A stretch of DNA of 43,485 bases from Deltaproteobacteria bacterium (GTDB lineage: Bacteria > Myxococcota_A > Polyangia > JAAYKL01). A program made the position numbers and the translations under genes. Under the pieces are notes generated by a model that saw only the letters and a program-made list of their open reading frames with translations, searched no databases and was not told where the DNA came from. The DNA is taken from the NCBI GenBank assembly GCA_016936575.1, contig JAFGXQ010000188.1, positions 1 to 43,485 of the forward strand. The letters are read 5' to 3'. Shown here piece by piece: positions 1 to 8,931 of this stretch. How positions within the stretch are numbered: the first letter of the stretch is position 1; each line of letters begins with the position of its first letter.

Positions 1-1
1 T

Positions 2-790
2 CGAAAGCATGTGGCAATGAGCAAAGAAGTGGTTGCGCATAACAAAATTGATTTGTTGGTGTGGAGCGAGAGCATCCTGAACACGGCAGTTCCCAGGCAC
101 CGATTGCAGCATACTATAAAGCAAATGTTCAACGGATTACAAACGCCGGTGTTGCTTGGCGTTCCAATTATGCATCCGATAGAAGATGGCAAACAGAGCC
201 ATTACAATTCAGCAGTACTCGCCAAACCGGACGGCTGGGTATGCCGGGATTGCCGCTACGATAAAAACATTCTTTTCCCGGTGGGAGAACAGTTTGTATC
301 GGCACAGAATTCTGCAACGGACTCCAAGGCAATCGCATCAGATAGTACGACGATTATTCCGTTTCAGGGCCATTCAATCGCCACGTACATTTGTTTCGAA
401 GCGTTGGTACCCGATTACGTCAGGAAATTGGCAAAAGACGCGGAGTTGCTTATCAACCCCTCCTACGACGGCTGGTTCGGCAATACCGAAGAAGCGCCCA
501 TACATGAAGCGCTCTCCAGAATGCGCGCTATCGAAAACCGAAAACCCCTTGTACGCGCCGCCATGAGCGGCATCAGCACCATCGTTGACCCGGTCGGGCG
601 AATTGTTCAGCGCGCAGGCGTACAGGAAGAAAAAGCCCTCATCAGCAGAGTTACCTTCATGAAAAATCGAACGGTATATTCATATGTGGGAAACCGGCCG
701 TGGTGGGTGGTCGTAGCGGCGCTTCTTTTCGTGCGAATTTTTGCCATTCGTCGAGCCCGTGGGCAAAAAGAGTTTCAGGGCGTAGGATGA
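2..790 (+). CDS. lnt: Apolipoprotein N-acyltransferase, C-terminal part (5' end outside window)
   Basis: Lnt adds the third acyl chain to the N-terminal cysteine of lipoproteins on the periplasmic face of the inner membrane. The frame is open to the window edge, so only the nitrilase-like domain and the last membrane helix are present. The catalytic triad of the carbon-nitrogen hydrolase family is visible: Glu in VWSES (the family usually has VWPES), Lys in YDKNILFPVGE and Cys in ICFEALVPDYVR. The stretch NPSYDGWFGNTEEAPIH is typical of Lnt. A hydrophobic helix (PWWVVVAALLFVRIFAI) near the C-terminus matches the final Lnt helix. Its presence fits the many lipoproteins in this window. The missing N-terminal membrane part must lie upstream of the window. 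Confidence 0.9.
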   Translation, partial: RKHVAMSKEVVAHNKIDLLVWSESILNTAVPRHRLQHTIKQMFNGLQTPVLLGVPIMHPIEDGKQSHYNSAVLAKPDGWVCRDCRYDKNILFPVGEQFVSAQNSATDSKAIASDSTTIIPFQGHSIATYICFEALVPDYVRKLAKDAELLINPSYDGWFGNTEEAPIHEALSRMRAIENRKPLVRAAMSGISTIVDPVGRIVQRAGVQEEKALISRVTFMKNRTVYSYVGNRPWWVVVAALLFVRIFAIRRARGQKEFQGVG

Positions 791-861
791 TGTTCGGGTG
801 GATTCTCTTCCCTTTTATAATTGGCATTAAATGACATCATAGTTGTGGATTATCATGATAA

Positions 862-890
862 TTGACATCTGTTATATCATATGTCATGAT
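862..890 (+). promoter_or_regulatory. Candidate sigma-70 promoter overlapping TGACAT repeats
   Basis: TTGACA (862-867) and CATGAT (885-890, 4 of 6 to TATAAT) are separated by 17 bases, upstream of the ATPase gene at 919. TGACAT occurs at 832-837 and 863-868, and its inverse ATGTCA at 881-886, so the -35 and -10 elements lie inside a TGACAT-N12-ATGTCA inverted repeat. This could be an operator, but the AT-rich context makes chance matches likely. Confidence 0.35.
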
Positions 891-918
891 TGGTTCATCT
901 TTTTGCAGGAGTGATTGA

Positions 919-2064
919 ATGGAACATAAAGCACGCTACATAGAACGACATCTCGATATTAAGGCCGTTGTTGAGAAGAAGTCATGTTTTCTGTTCGGGC
1001 CCCGTCAAACCGGAAAATCTATGTTGATGCGGCATGTGCTGCCTCAAGCGCGAGTGTACAATTTACTGCGTTCCGATCTTTTTTTACGACTAAGTGCAAA
1101 TCCTTCACAGTTGCGCCAGGAAGTGCAGCCGGGTGAGTTGGTGATTATTGACGAAATTCAGCGAATTCCGGAGCTGCTGAACGAAGTTCACTATTGTATT
1201 GAAGAGAAGCATGCACGATTTTTGTTAAGTGGATCGAGCGCACGGAAGTTACGCCGGGGCGGAGTGAATTTGCTGGGAGGGCGTGCACGGCATCGCAGGC
1301 TTCACCCGTTTGTCTATAAAGAGCTGGCGTTTGACAATCTCCACCACGTATTGCAGTACGGATTGTTGCCACCGATTGTTGCTTCCGACTCTCCTAAGGA
1401 AGATTTACGTTCCTATACCGGCGACTACCTGACCGAGGAAATCGCGCAGGAGGGAGTAACACGAAATATTCCCGCGTTCAGTCGGTTTCTCGAAGTTGCG
1501 GCCCAGTACAACGGTCAGATGCTGAATTTTACCAATATCGGTTCAGATGCTCAGGTTCCCACATCTACGGTGCGTTTGTATTTTCAGATCCTCGAAGATA
1601 CGTTGATCGCGCAGACGGTGCCGGCGTGGAGAAAGACAACTGTTCGCAAACCTATCACAACTGCAAAATTTTATTTTTTTGATATCGGTGTGGCCCGCAC
1701 GTTACAGCATCGCGATGAACTTCCACCGAATTCTCCCGAATACGGTGTGGCGTTTGAAAGTTTTATCTATCACGAAATCAGTTCGTATATATCGTACCAG
1801 GCAGATGGCGTTTTGCACTATTGGCGGTCGAAATCCAATTTTGAGGTGGATTTTATATTCAATGAAGCGGTGGCTATCGAAGTGAAGGCGAAGTCTAATA
1901 TTGACCATCGAGATCTTAAAGGAATTCGAGCGCTGAAAGAAGAAGGAAAATTATCCCGCTATATTGTTGTATCTCTGGTGGAATTCCCTGCGGTGGTCGA
2001 CGAAATCGAAATATTGCCTTGGAAAGATTTTTTACATTGCCTGTGGGCGGGTGACTTGGACTAA
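919..2064 (+). CDS. AAA+ ATPase of the AAA_14/DUF4143 type
   Basis: A 381-residue protein with the two-part build of the AAA_14-DUF4143 family. The N-terminal P-loop ATPase has Walker A GPRQTGKS at residues 27-34 and Walker B LVIIDEIQ with D78-E79. The C-terminal DUF4143 region, roughly residues 170-330, ends with the typical YWRSKSNFEVDFIF and AIEVKAKS restriction-endonuclease-like strands. The cellular role of these proteins is unknown. They are widespread, occur in many copies in some genomes and are often exchanged between lineages. ATG at 919 is preceded by AGGAG at 907-911. The gene is flanked by lnt and nadB with no functional link visible, so it may be a later insertion between housekeeping genes. 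Confidence 0.85.
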   Translation: MEHKARYIERHLDIKAVVEKKSCFLFGPRQTGKSMLMRHVLPQARVYNLLRSDLFLRLSANPSQLRQEVQPGELVIIDEIQRIPELLNEVHYCIEEKHARFLLSGSSARKLRRGGVNLLGGRARHRRLHPFVYKELAFDNLHHVLQYGLLPPIVASDSPKEDLRSYTGDYLTEEIAQEGVTRNIPAFSRFLEVAAQYNGQMLNFTNIGSDAQVPTSTVRLYFQILEDTLIAQTVPAWRKTTVRKPITTAKFYFFDIGVARTLQHRDELPPNSPEYGVAFESFIYHEISSYISYQADGVLHYWRSKSNFEVDFIFNEAVAIEVKAKSNIDHRDLKGIRALKEEGKLSRYIVVSLVEFPAVVDEIEILPWKDFLHCLWAGDLD

Positions 2065-2139
2065 ACAGAAATAATTCCGTTCAATAAAGCTGAAATTTTC
2101 ATTTTGCATGTGGTCGGATTGTTTTATAGTCTGGGTGCG

Positions 2140-3732
2140 ATGCGATTTGAATGTGACTATCTTGTGATTGGAACCGGTATTGCCGGATTGACATTTGCCA
2201 AAACGGTGGCGGATTATGGGCGGGTAATTCTCTTGACCAAACAGAGTGTCGAGGATTCGGCCACCAACGAAGCGCAAGGAGGTGTGGCATCGGTCATTGA
2301 CGCCACCGATAGCTTTGAGTCCCACATCGAAGACACGATTTCAGTAGGACGCGGCATCAACAATCGCGAGGTGGTGGAGATCTGCGTGAAAGACGGACCT
2401 GCGCGTATCTCAGAGTTGATTGCGCTCGGCACGCAGTTCACCCATAAAAAAGACGAACCCGAAGCACTCGATTTGGGACGGGAAGGGGGGCACTCCGCGC
2501 GGCGAATTGTTCATGCTGCCGATGCAACGGGCAAGGAGATGATTCGCGCGCTGGTTGAAACCGTGCGCAATCTGGACAACGTTGCCATTTATGAACAGCA
2601 TATGGCGGTGAATTTGATTGTTCCCAATCGGCAGTCTCCAAAACGGGTATGCAAAGGCGTGTATGCGCTCGATAAAAAAACGGGCGAAGTGCATTCCTTT
2701 GTGGCACCGGTCACTGTTTTGGCCACAGGTGGACTGGGTAAAGTGTACCTGTACACCTCAAATCCCGATGTGGCTACCGGCGACGGCGTGGCGATGGGGT
2801 ATCGTGCGGGCGCCAAAGTGGCCAATATGGAGTTTTTTCAGTTTCATCCCACTATCTTGTATCATCCTGAAGCCAAAAGCGTGCTGATTTCAGAGGCGGT
2901 GCGCGGGGAAGGCGGGATTTTGCGAGATATTCGCGGTCGCGCGTTCATGGCCGATTATCATCCGCAAAAGGAGCTGGCGCCGCGCGATGTGGTGGCGCGT
3001 GCGATTGACGACGTGTTGAAACGCACCGGCGATGATCACGTATGGCTCGATGTGACTCATCTCGACGCCGATTTTCTGCGGGAGCGATTTCCCAATATAT
3101 ACGCAACCTGCGCGAAGTTCGGCATAGATATCGCCTCGGTACCGATTCCGGTGGTGCCCGGTGCGCACTACTCCTGCGGCGGTTTAGTGACCGACACCTA
3201 CGGACGCACCAGTATTCCCGGATTGTTCGCGGTAGGGGAAGTGGCCTGCACCGGGTTGCACGGCGCCAATCGTCTGGCATCCAATTCTTTGCTGGAGGGG
3301 TTGGTGTTCGCCCATCGGGCCGCGGAATTGCTCATCGCGCATCCGCCGGCGGTACCCGATTATGAAAATGTGGAGGAATGGAGCGTGGGAGATGCGATTC
3401 CCAGCGACGAACATGTGGTGGTGTCCCAGGACTGGGATGAACTTCGTCGATTCATGTGGAACTATGTGGGAATTGTTCGCTCTGATCGTCGACTGGAGCG
3501 TGCACAGCGACGGCACGCCATGCTGCAGGAAGAAATTAAAGAATACTACTGGCAATATGTGATCACGTCTGACCTGCTGGAGCTTCGGAATATTTCGACG
3601 GTGGCCCACCTGATTATTACCTGCGCCGGGTTGCGACAGGAAAGTCGCGGGTTGCATTTCACGTCGGATTATCCCAAAGAAAATCCGAGCTACGAATCAG
3701 ACACGATTATTTCCAGATATGACGATGTTTAA
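2140..3732 (+). CDS. nadB: L-aspartate oxidase
   Basis: Oxidises L-aspartate to iminoaspartate with FAD, the first step of de novo NAD synthesis. It has the Rossmann FAD-binding motif GTGIAG at residues 11-16, the family motifs EAQGGVASV, EGGHSARRIVHAADATG and PRDVVARAI, and the C-terminal FAD clamp GLHGANRLASNSLLEGLVF. The length of 530 residues is close to the family's roughly 540. I chose ATG 2140 because MRFECDYLVIG runs directly into the FAD fold. An in-frame TTG at 2104 would add 12 unrelated residues. No clear ribosome site precedes 2140. TATAGT at 2125-2130 lies only about ten bases upstream, so a very short leader is possible. nadA and nadC are not in the window. The last 14 bases overlap the next gene. 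Confidence 0.95.
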   Translation: MRFECDYLVIGTGIAGLTFAKTVADYGRVILLTKQSVEDSATNEAQGGVASVIDATDSFESHIEDTISVGRGINNREVVEICVKDGPARISELIALGTQFTHKKDEPEALDLGREGGHSARRIVHAADATGKEMIRALVETVRNLDNVAIYEQHMAVNLIVPNRQSPKRVCKGVYALDKKTGEVHSFVAPVTVLATGGLGKVYLYTSNPDVATGDGVAMGYRAGAKVANMEFFQFHPTILYHPEAKSVLISEAVRGEGGILRDIRGRAFMADYHPQKELAPRDVVARAIDDVLKRTGDDHVWLDVTHLDADFLRERFPNIYATCAKFGIDIASVPIPVVPGAHYSCGGLVTDTYGRTSIPGLFAVGEVACTGLHGANRLASNSLLEGLVFAHRAAELLIAHPPAVPDYENVEEWSVGDAIPSDEHVVVSQDWDELRRFMWNYVGIVRSDRRLERAQRRHAMLQEEIKEYYWQYVITSDLLELRNISTVAHLIITCAGLRQESRGLHFTSDYPKENPSYESDTIISRYDDV

Positions 3733-5545
3733 CGTTTCCAATAAAGTACCGACAAGGGTTTGCTTCACGCTGCTTGTATGGGCAATGGCCTGGTGGGCCG
3801 CGAGCTGCGGCGGCAGTAATACCGATGAATCCTCCCGTGGAAAGGCGACCGACAGGAACGTGTCTGAAAAACGAACCCGGCGGGATACCGATTCGATATC
3901 GGATTCGTCCGCATCGGTGCATTCTTTTTTGGATTGGACAGTGCTTCCCGTCGACGTGCCCGTATTCGAGCGATTGTCGAGTGAAGAAAAGCGCGATCTG
4001 TATACCCGGTTTCGTCGGCAGCACAGGAACACCGGGTGCACCGGAGAGCACGTTGATTACTGTCGCGTCCGGCATATTTTAGAGCAAGTCCTGCGCCATC
4101 CGGGTGGGATTTCCCTGGATATTCGTCATAAAATCAAAGCGTACCTGCTTCAATTGTGGGTGTTCGGAAGTAACGTTCACCCCATCACGCAACAGATTGT
4201 CAGACCCACGTTTATTCCGGGAGAACTGGGCGCCGCGACGCAGCACGCGATACAGAACGGCGCCGACATTGATGTCAGTGCAGCCGCGAATGTGCCTCTC
4301 GAAGCGAATAATATCGAACAGTTGGAAGCGCTGCTGACAGAGGTTCGTCCATATATTTTTGGTGTGCGTGACGGTTTTGACGGGTCGGACACAGCCGCTG
4401 TACCTCGTGAAGAGGCACAATCCGATACCGATAACAGCGCGGCTGCAGCAGATTCTGACTCCTCCTCCAACGCGACGCCGTTGATGCAGTCGATGCCGAT
4501 ATATGTGGTGGATCCGAACTTTTCCACGATGTTGCAGAAATTGTATCAGCTGGTGGATTTCCTCGATAAAAAAGTGCGTGAAGTGGGGGGAACCAAAAGT
4601 ACGGCGGCAAGGGCGGACGTTCCGTTGCTTCGTGTCGCACATCTGATTGACCTGCCCAACGGCTCGAGTCCGTTGATTTCTGATACAGAAGATTTATTCG
4701 GTTTCGGCGTGACCGGCATGGTTTCGGACGAATTCGGCCGGATCCACCCGGTGCTGTGGCTGAATGTGAACGAAGCGTTTGAGCACCAGGTGGGAGAACG
4801 GTTGACTTCTGCCTTTTCAGGCACACGCAGCGCAAGTGAACGAAGGACTCAGCGTCGTCAACTGGTGTCAGTAGCCTACCACGCGTTGCGTCAGATTGCC
4901 GGGTTCGGAAAAGACGGCACCGAAAATAAGTCCGACACCTGGCTGACAGAACGGCTGGGCACACATTTCGATGTGATCTCCGAATTGCGGGCGGATTTGG
5001 CGGCACTGTATTTGAGTTATAATGAGGAACTTCCGGCAATCGGGGTGCTTCCCGATGATGCCACCCGAAATGCGCTGTTCGACGAATATCTGCATTCTCC
5101 CCTTGAAGCCATTGCCGGCGGATTTCGTCCTGAGCAGCATCCGCGTATTATGGCGAGGATGATCGTTTTGAATTATCTGATCGCGGAAAATGTGGTTTCA
5201 GTTGAAGTTGACGGCGACAATCGATTACGGTTGCATGTTGCCGATTATGCGAAATTGAAAACGCCGGTGGTACAACTGCTGGGGCGGGTGCGGAATATTC
5301 GGTTTTTTGGTGACGGGGGCAAAGCCGGCACATTGATTGAACAATATGCTTTTGTGCAGGCGGGGTGGAAGAAACGACTTCGCGATCAGTTTGAAAACAT
5401 GAATATTTCTTCCCGCTATTTGATGCTGCTGCCCGTACTGGAAGTTGAGTCAAATTCGTCTCGCGATTCAAAAGTCCCATCCTCAGTGCAGCTGAGAAAA
5501 CCGCGAACCGTTTACGACCGCTACATATCGCTGTCGCAGCGGTGA
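3719..5545 (+). CDS. Lipoprotein related to M49 dipeptidyl peptidase III, zinc motif degenerate
   Basis: A 608-residue protein with a lipoprotein signal and Cys at residue 30 (WAASC). An ATG at 3725 is an alternative start. After a charged linker, several stretches resemble bacterial M49 peptidases by eye: KIKAYLLQLWVFGSNVHP, then FIPGELGAATQHAIQNGADI, LLTEVRPYIFG, ISELRADLAALYLSY and RIMARMIVLNYLIAENVVSVE near the C-terminus. In M49 the zinc ligands are HExxGH plus a Glu in a later EExRA-type helix. Here the expected motif reads HALRQI (388-393). The first His and the later Glu (422) remain, but the catalytic Glu is Ala and the second His is gone. An acidic, Ser-rich insert lies near residues 220-255. 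Family assignment is from memory of motifs. The inference is a non-catalytic M49 relative on the envelope. Confidence 0.55.
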   Translation: MTMFNVSNKVPTRVCFTLLVWAMAWWAASCGGSNTDESSRGKATDRNVSEKRTRRDTDSISDSSASVHSFLDWTVLPVDVPVFERLSSEEKRDLYTRFRRQHRNTGCTGEHVDYCRVRHILEQVLRHPGGISLDIRHKIKAYLLQLWVFGSNVHPITQQIVRPTFIPGELGAATQHAIQNGADIDVSAAANVPLEANNIEQLEALLTEVRPYIFGVRDGFDGSDTAAVPREEAQSDTDNSAAAADSDSSSNATPLMQSMPIYVVDPNFSTMLQKLYQLVDFLDKKVREVGGTKSTAARADVPLLRVAHLIDLPNGSSPLISDTEDLFGFGVTGMVSDEFGRIHPVLWLNVNEAFEHQVGERLTSAFSGTRSASERRTQRRQLVSVAYHALRQIAGFGKDGTENKSDTWLTERLGTHFDVISELRADLAALYLSYNEELPAIGVLPDDATRNALFDEYLHSPLEAIAGGFRPEQHPRIMARMIVLNYLIAENVVSVEVDGDNRLRLHVADYAKLKTPVVQLLGRVRNIRFFGDGGKAGTLIEQYAFVQAGWKKRLRDQFENMNISSRYLMLLPVLEVESNSSRDSKVPSSVQLRKPRTVYDRYISLSQR

Positions 5546-5580
5546 ATTTACCGAAATTGAAAAACCGCACGCCCAACCGC

Positions 5581-5609
5581 TTTTCAAATGAACGTATTCA
5601 CCATATAAT
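5581..5609 (+). promoter_or_regulatory. Candidate sigma-70 promoter of the chemoreceptor gene
   Basis: TTTTCA (5581-5586, 4 of 6) and a perfect TATAAT (5604-5609) are spaced 17 bases apart, in the 117-base gap between the M49-like lipoprotein and the chemoreceptor gene at 5663. Confidence 0.45.
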
Positions 5610-5662
5610 ATTCAGACGTCGAAACGCTCTGTTGCCTTACTCGATCACCTCGAAGAGGAAGC

Positions 5663-7168
5663 ATGAAACCAACTGAACCAGACTCCTTAAAAACGCGAAA
5701 GTCTTTTGGACCGGCATTCTGGAAATCGCGTACGTCCGGTTTTTTCAAGGGGTTGGCCGATGAGGAAGACGGTGAGCATCGACTGTATGCTCAGTGTGTC
5801 ATCTTTCAGAAGCGTCGCGTATTTATCATCGGTCCGGCCATGCTGGCGATTGCGTTGGGCGCTTTCTTCAGCGTGCAGGTATGGCAGACGGCGTTTATCG
5901 TCGGGGTCATGGCAATCACCAATATCGCGTTTTTTTTCGGGTTGCAAACGGCGCGAAAACAGAAAGTTGAACTGTCGCTATGGTTGGCGGTGATTCCCAC
6001 ATTGGCCACCTGCCTGACGGTAATCTTACTGATTCAAGGGTTCGGCGCCGCGATGATGTTGACCGCTGTATCGATAGTCGTGCAGTCGTCGGTGTTTTCA
6101 AAACGGATTTCATTGGCAGGTGCGGTGGGCATCTTTTTATTGCTGGTTGCCGAACAGGCGCTGGATAATTTTCACGGGTACGAGCGGTATTCTGTGTCGC
6201 CGCAACTGACTTTTGTCGCGTCATTGATGGTCGGCGGGATTATGGTCGTTCAGTTCTGGGTGTATCTTCGCAAACATCACGACAACAGCCGGGCGTCTAT
6301 CGCGCAGCATGCGGCAATGGCTGAACGGCAGGACGAAATTATCCAGGTGGTAAAGCAGATCATGCCTGCAATTCAGGATTCTGTAGCGAAGATCTCCGCA
6401 GTGTCTGAGGAAGTGGCAATGCGGGCTCAGTCTCAGGCGGAAGCGATGGACGGGATGGTTGCGGTGATGCAGGAGATGATGGAGAGCGCTTCGGGAACAT
6501 CGGTTAACGCCAAACGGAGTAATCATATCTCGACGGAAATGCAATCTGAACTGCAGCGCAATGTTCAACGGTTGAGCGAGGTGAGCGATGCCTTTCGGCA
6601 CGTTCTTGAAACCACCGAAAACGCTCGGCAGATTATGGAGTCGCTGGTATCCAATACAAACAATATTGAAAGCATTCTGAGCTATAATCGGGACATCGGT
6701 GAACATATCAAGGTTTTGTCTGTGAATGCGTCGATTGAAGCGGCTGCGGCCGGGCGTTACGGCGCCGGATTTGCGGTGGTGGCCAGCGAGTTGCGTGAAA
6801 TGATCGACAGCACTGAAAAGAACCTGTTTCGATCCGCCTCGCTGCTGCGTGAAATTCGAAATCAAACCTCCTCGGGAATGGAAGCGATGGATTCTACCGC
6901 ATCCATGCTCACCCAATTCAGTCAGGAACTTCGGCAGACCCGCGAAACGCTGATTCACAGTGCCGACAACGCCAACGCGGCGGCCCGTCAAGTCAAACAG
7001 ATTGCCGAGTCTACGGCGCAGCAGCAGGGGGAACTGACCGGCGTGTCAGAAAGGGTGACTATGCTGCTGAATTCGGCCTTCGAATTGGCCATTTCCTCCG
7101 CCAACCTGTCCGATGTGGTTTCCGAAATGGACGACCTGAAACGAAGATTGACAAAGACCATTCACTGA
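5663..7168 (+). CDS. Membrane methyl-accepting chemotaxis protein
   Basis: A 501-residue chemoreceptor-like protein. Residues about 50-205 hold some six hydrophobic segments (for example VFIIGPAMLAIALGAFF and LAGAVGIFLLLVAEQAL) in place of the usual periplasmic sensor. The rest is a long helical MCP signalling domain. The hairpin tip that contacts CheA and CheW is clear near residues 350-380: SVNASIEAAAAGRYGAGFAV followed by VASELREM. I see no HAMP domain and no C-terminal CheR-binding pentapeptide. The stimulus may therefore be sensed in or at the membrane. ATG 5663 follows AGAGGAAG closely. No che genes are nearby, but the flagellar operon begins less than 2 kb downstream on the other strand. 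Confidence 0.88.
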   Translation: MKPTEPDSLKTRKSFGPAFWKSRTSGFFKGLADEEDGEHRLYAQCVIFQKRRVFIIGPAMLAIALGAFFSVQVWQTAFIVGVMAITNIAFFFGLQTARKQKVELSLWLAVIPTLATCLTVILLIQGFGAAMMLTAVSIVVQSSVFSKRISLAGAVGIFLLLVAEQALDNFHGYERYSVSPQLTFVASLMVGGIMVVQFWVYLRKHHDNSRASIAQHAAMAERQDEIIQVVKQIMPAIQDSVAKISAVSEEVAMRAQSQAEAMDGMVAVMQEMMESASGTSVNAKRSNHISTEMQSELQRNVQRLSEVSDAFRHVLETTENARQIMESLVSNTNNIESILSYNRDIGEHIKVLSVNASIEAAAAGRYGAGFAVVASELREMIDSTEKNLFRSASLLREIRNQTSSGMEAMDSTASMLTQFSQELRQTRETLIHSADNANAAARQVKQIAESTAQQQGELTGVSERVTMLLNSAFELAISSANLSDVVSEMDDLKRRLTKTIH

Positions 7169-7208
7169 CCAAGAATCATTCCTGCAATACGTAATTACAG
7201 AAGGTAAT

Positions 7209-7225
7209 TTCTTTCTTACAAAGAA
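7209..7225 (+). other. Small hairpin next to the ribosome site of the following gene
   Basis: TTCTTT (7209-7214) and AAAGAA (7220-7225) can pair with a 5-base loop. The right arm overlaps the GAAGG ribosome site of the lipoprotein gene at 7233, so folding could limit translation. The stem is short and AT-rich, so this is weak. Confidence 0.25.
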
Positions 7226-7232
7226 GGTTCAA

Positions 7233-8843
7233 ATGAAGCACAGTTTTAATGCATTCGATATTCTGATGAGAATCATTGTTGTCGGTATGGTTCTCCTGAC
7301 TTTGTGGGGATGTACCAGGCACGAGGCACCGAAAGCCGGAAGCGCCGATACCGTGGAAACATCGGGCGTCAGCGGGAGTCATCAAAACGGTGAAATGGAT
7401 TCATCCGGTATTTGCAAGGTGCAGTATTCGGTTGAACAACTGCCTCCCGCATGTACGACGAACGGCCGGTATCAGGCGGTGTTTTTCAACGGTCAAAAAT
7501 CCGGATACGCAATCAGTGGGCGCCTGCAGCGGGGCGATGTGGTTGAAAACTGCGAATTTTCGCAAATCGTCATGAAACGGGGTGCTATTGAAATGCGCAT
7601 CGCCAGTTTGAGCAATTCGGTGGAGACGGTGGACGGACAGCCGATTTCGTACGAGATGGTCACCGAGGGGAGCGGCTTGCAGAAACAGGCGTGCGGTGTG
7701 CTGAAAGAGGGCAAAATGCACATTCGCACGTCAAGTGCGGGGATTACAACTGACAAGACGGTGGATTGGGAGGAGGGGACCCTGATGCAGGAAGGGCTGC
7801 GCCTGCTGCTGAAAGGCAAAGGGTTGACACCCGGCACCAAGGCCGAGGGAAAAGGATTTGATGCAGAGTCGGAAAGCATCATTCATTTCTCGTATACCGT
7901 CAAAGATCGCGCGTCGGTGAATCTGCTGGGGAGAGTGGCCCCCGCGGTTGAAGTGGTGACGTTGGCACAGGTGGGAACCTCAGCCATGCAGACCATTGAA
8001 TGGCTGGATGACGACCTTGAAACGCTGAAAAGCGAATCAGATGTGATGGGCATGAAAGTGGAGACCATTGAATGCGAAAAAGAGTACGCCTTGTCGGAGA
8101 ACAGCCCTGCGGAGATCTTCACTGCGTCGTTCTTAGATTCTCCCAGAACCCTGTCCTCAAGGGAAGTCGCGCAGACACGTACGTATCGAATTATTCCGAC
8201 AGATTCAAAAACGTTGGTTTTTCCTGAATCCAAAGAGCAGAAAGTGATTCGACAGAGCACAGATGAAATTGTGGTTTCGGTGCATCCGGAGCAACTCCCG
8301 CGTGCGGGCGCATTGCCTTATAAAAGACCAAACATGGGTGATTCGATGACCGAGTATCTGGAATCGAATTCATGGATTCAAAGTGATCACGACGAGATCC
8401 GTCAACTGGCAAAACAGGCCGCTGGAAAGGCAAAGACCGCGGGGATCGCGGCGAAGCAAATCGAGCAGTTTGTTTCAGTGTACATCAGCAATCGCAGCCT
8501 TTCGGTGGGCTATGCCTCCGCGTTGGAAGTGGCGCAGAGCAAACAGGGGGACTGCACCGAGTTCGCGTTACTGACCACGGCTTTATGCCGCGCTATAGGA
8601 ATTCCGGCTCGGGTGGTGTTCGGTATTGTGTATGTGCGTGATGAATTTGAAGGGCACAGCAATTTTTTCGGTGGTCATGCCTGGAGTCAGGTGTATATCG
8701 AAGGGCAGTGGTACAGCCTGGATGCGGCCATGGGATCTTTTGACGCCGGCCACGTGGCCATCGACTTCAACAACGGCGAACCCTCCAATTTCTTCAAGCT
8801 GATAACCACGATGGGGTATTTCGAAATCGCAGGGATAGAGTAG
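7233..8843 (+). CDS. Lipoprotein with C-terminal transglutaminase-like (papain-fold) domain
   Basis: A 536-residue lipoprotein. The signal peptide ends in LTLWGC with Cys at residue 27. Residues about 45-390 are an all-beta-looking region of unknown family. Residues about 395-536 form a transglutaminase-core domain with a full catalytic set: Cys441 in GDCTEFA, His482 in GGHAW and Asp497 in YSLDAA. Proteins of this superfamily are usually proteases or amidases, or cross-link proteins; the substrate here is unknown. The presumed site is the periplasmic face of the inner or outer membrane. The gene starts 64 bases after the chemoreceptor and ends 17 bases before a bidirectional terminator. ATG 7233 is preceded by AGAAGG. 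Domain call strong, function unknown. Confidence 0.82.
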   Translation: MKHSFNAFDILMRIIVVGMVLLTLWGCTRHEAPKAGSADTVETSGVSGSHQNGEMDSSGICKVQYSVEQLPPACTTNGRYQAVFFNGQKSGYAISGRLQRGDVVENCEFSQIVMKRGAIEMRIASLSNSVETVDGQPISYEMVTEGSGLQKQACGVLKEGKMHIRTSSAGITTDKTVDWEEGTLMQEGLRLLLKGKGLTPGTKAEGKGFDAESESIIHFSYTVKDRASVNLLGRVAPAVEVVTLAQVGTSAMQTIEWLDDDLETLKSESDVMGMKVETIECEKEYALSENSPAEIFTASFLDSPRTLSSREVAQTRTYRIIPTDSKTLVFPESKEQKVIRQSTDEIVVSVHPEQLPRAGALPYKRPNMGDSMTEYLESNSWIQSDHDEIRQLAKQAAGKAKTAGIAAKQIEQFVSVYISNRSLSVGYASALEVAQSKQGDCTEFALLTTALCRAIGIPARVVFGIVYVRDEFEGHSNFFGGHAWSQVYIEGQWYSLDAAMGSFDAGHVAIDFNNGEPSNFFKLITTMGYFEIAGIE

Positions 8844-8859
8844 CGGCATTTCGACAAAA

Positions 8860-8893
8860 AAAAAGGGACGAGATCGGAATCTCGCCCCTTTTC
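8860..8893. terminator. Bidirectional Rho-independent terminator
   Basis: AAAAAGGGACGAGAT (8860-8874) pairs with ATCTCGCCCCTTTT (8879-8892) across a CGGA loop, with one mismatch. The A-run on the left and T-run on the right give a U-tract in either direction. It lies between the convergent transglutaminase lipoprotein (ends 8843) and flgE (ends 8932). Confidence 0.85.
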
Positions 8894-8931
8894 AGGTGGT
8901 GATGAGGTTGTCGAAAGAGAGTTATCTTACG

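Noticed and set aside
4275..5039. 254-residue minus-strand ORF
   Set aside because: Antisense to the M49-like lipoprotein; composition (R, P, S, T-rich) is that of a shadow frame.
6221..6991. 256-residue minus-strand ORF rich in His and Arg
   Set aside because: It lies fully inside the chemoreceptor signalling domain on the other strand and has no family features.
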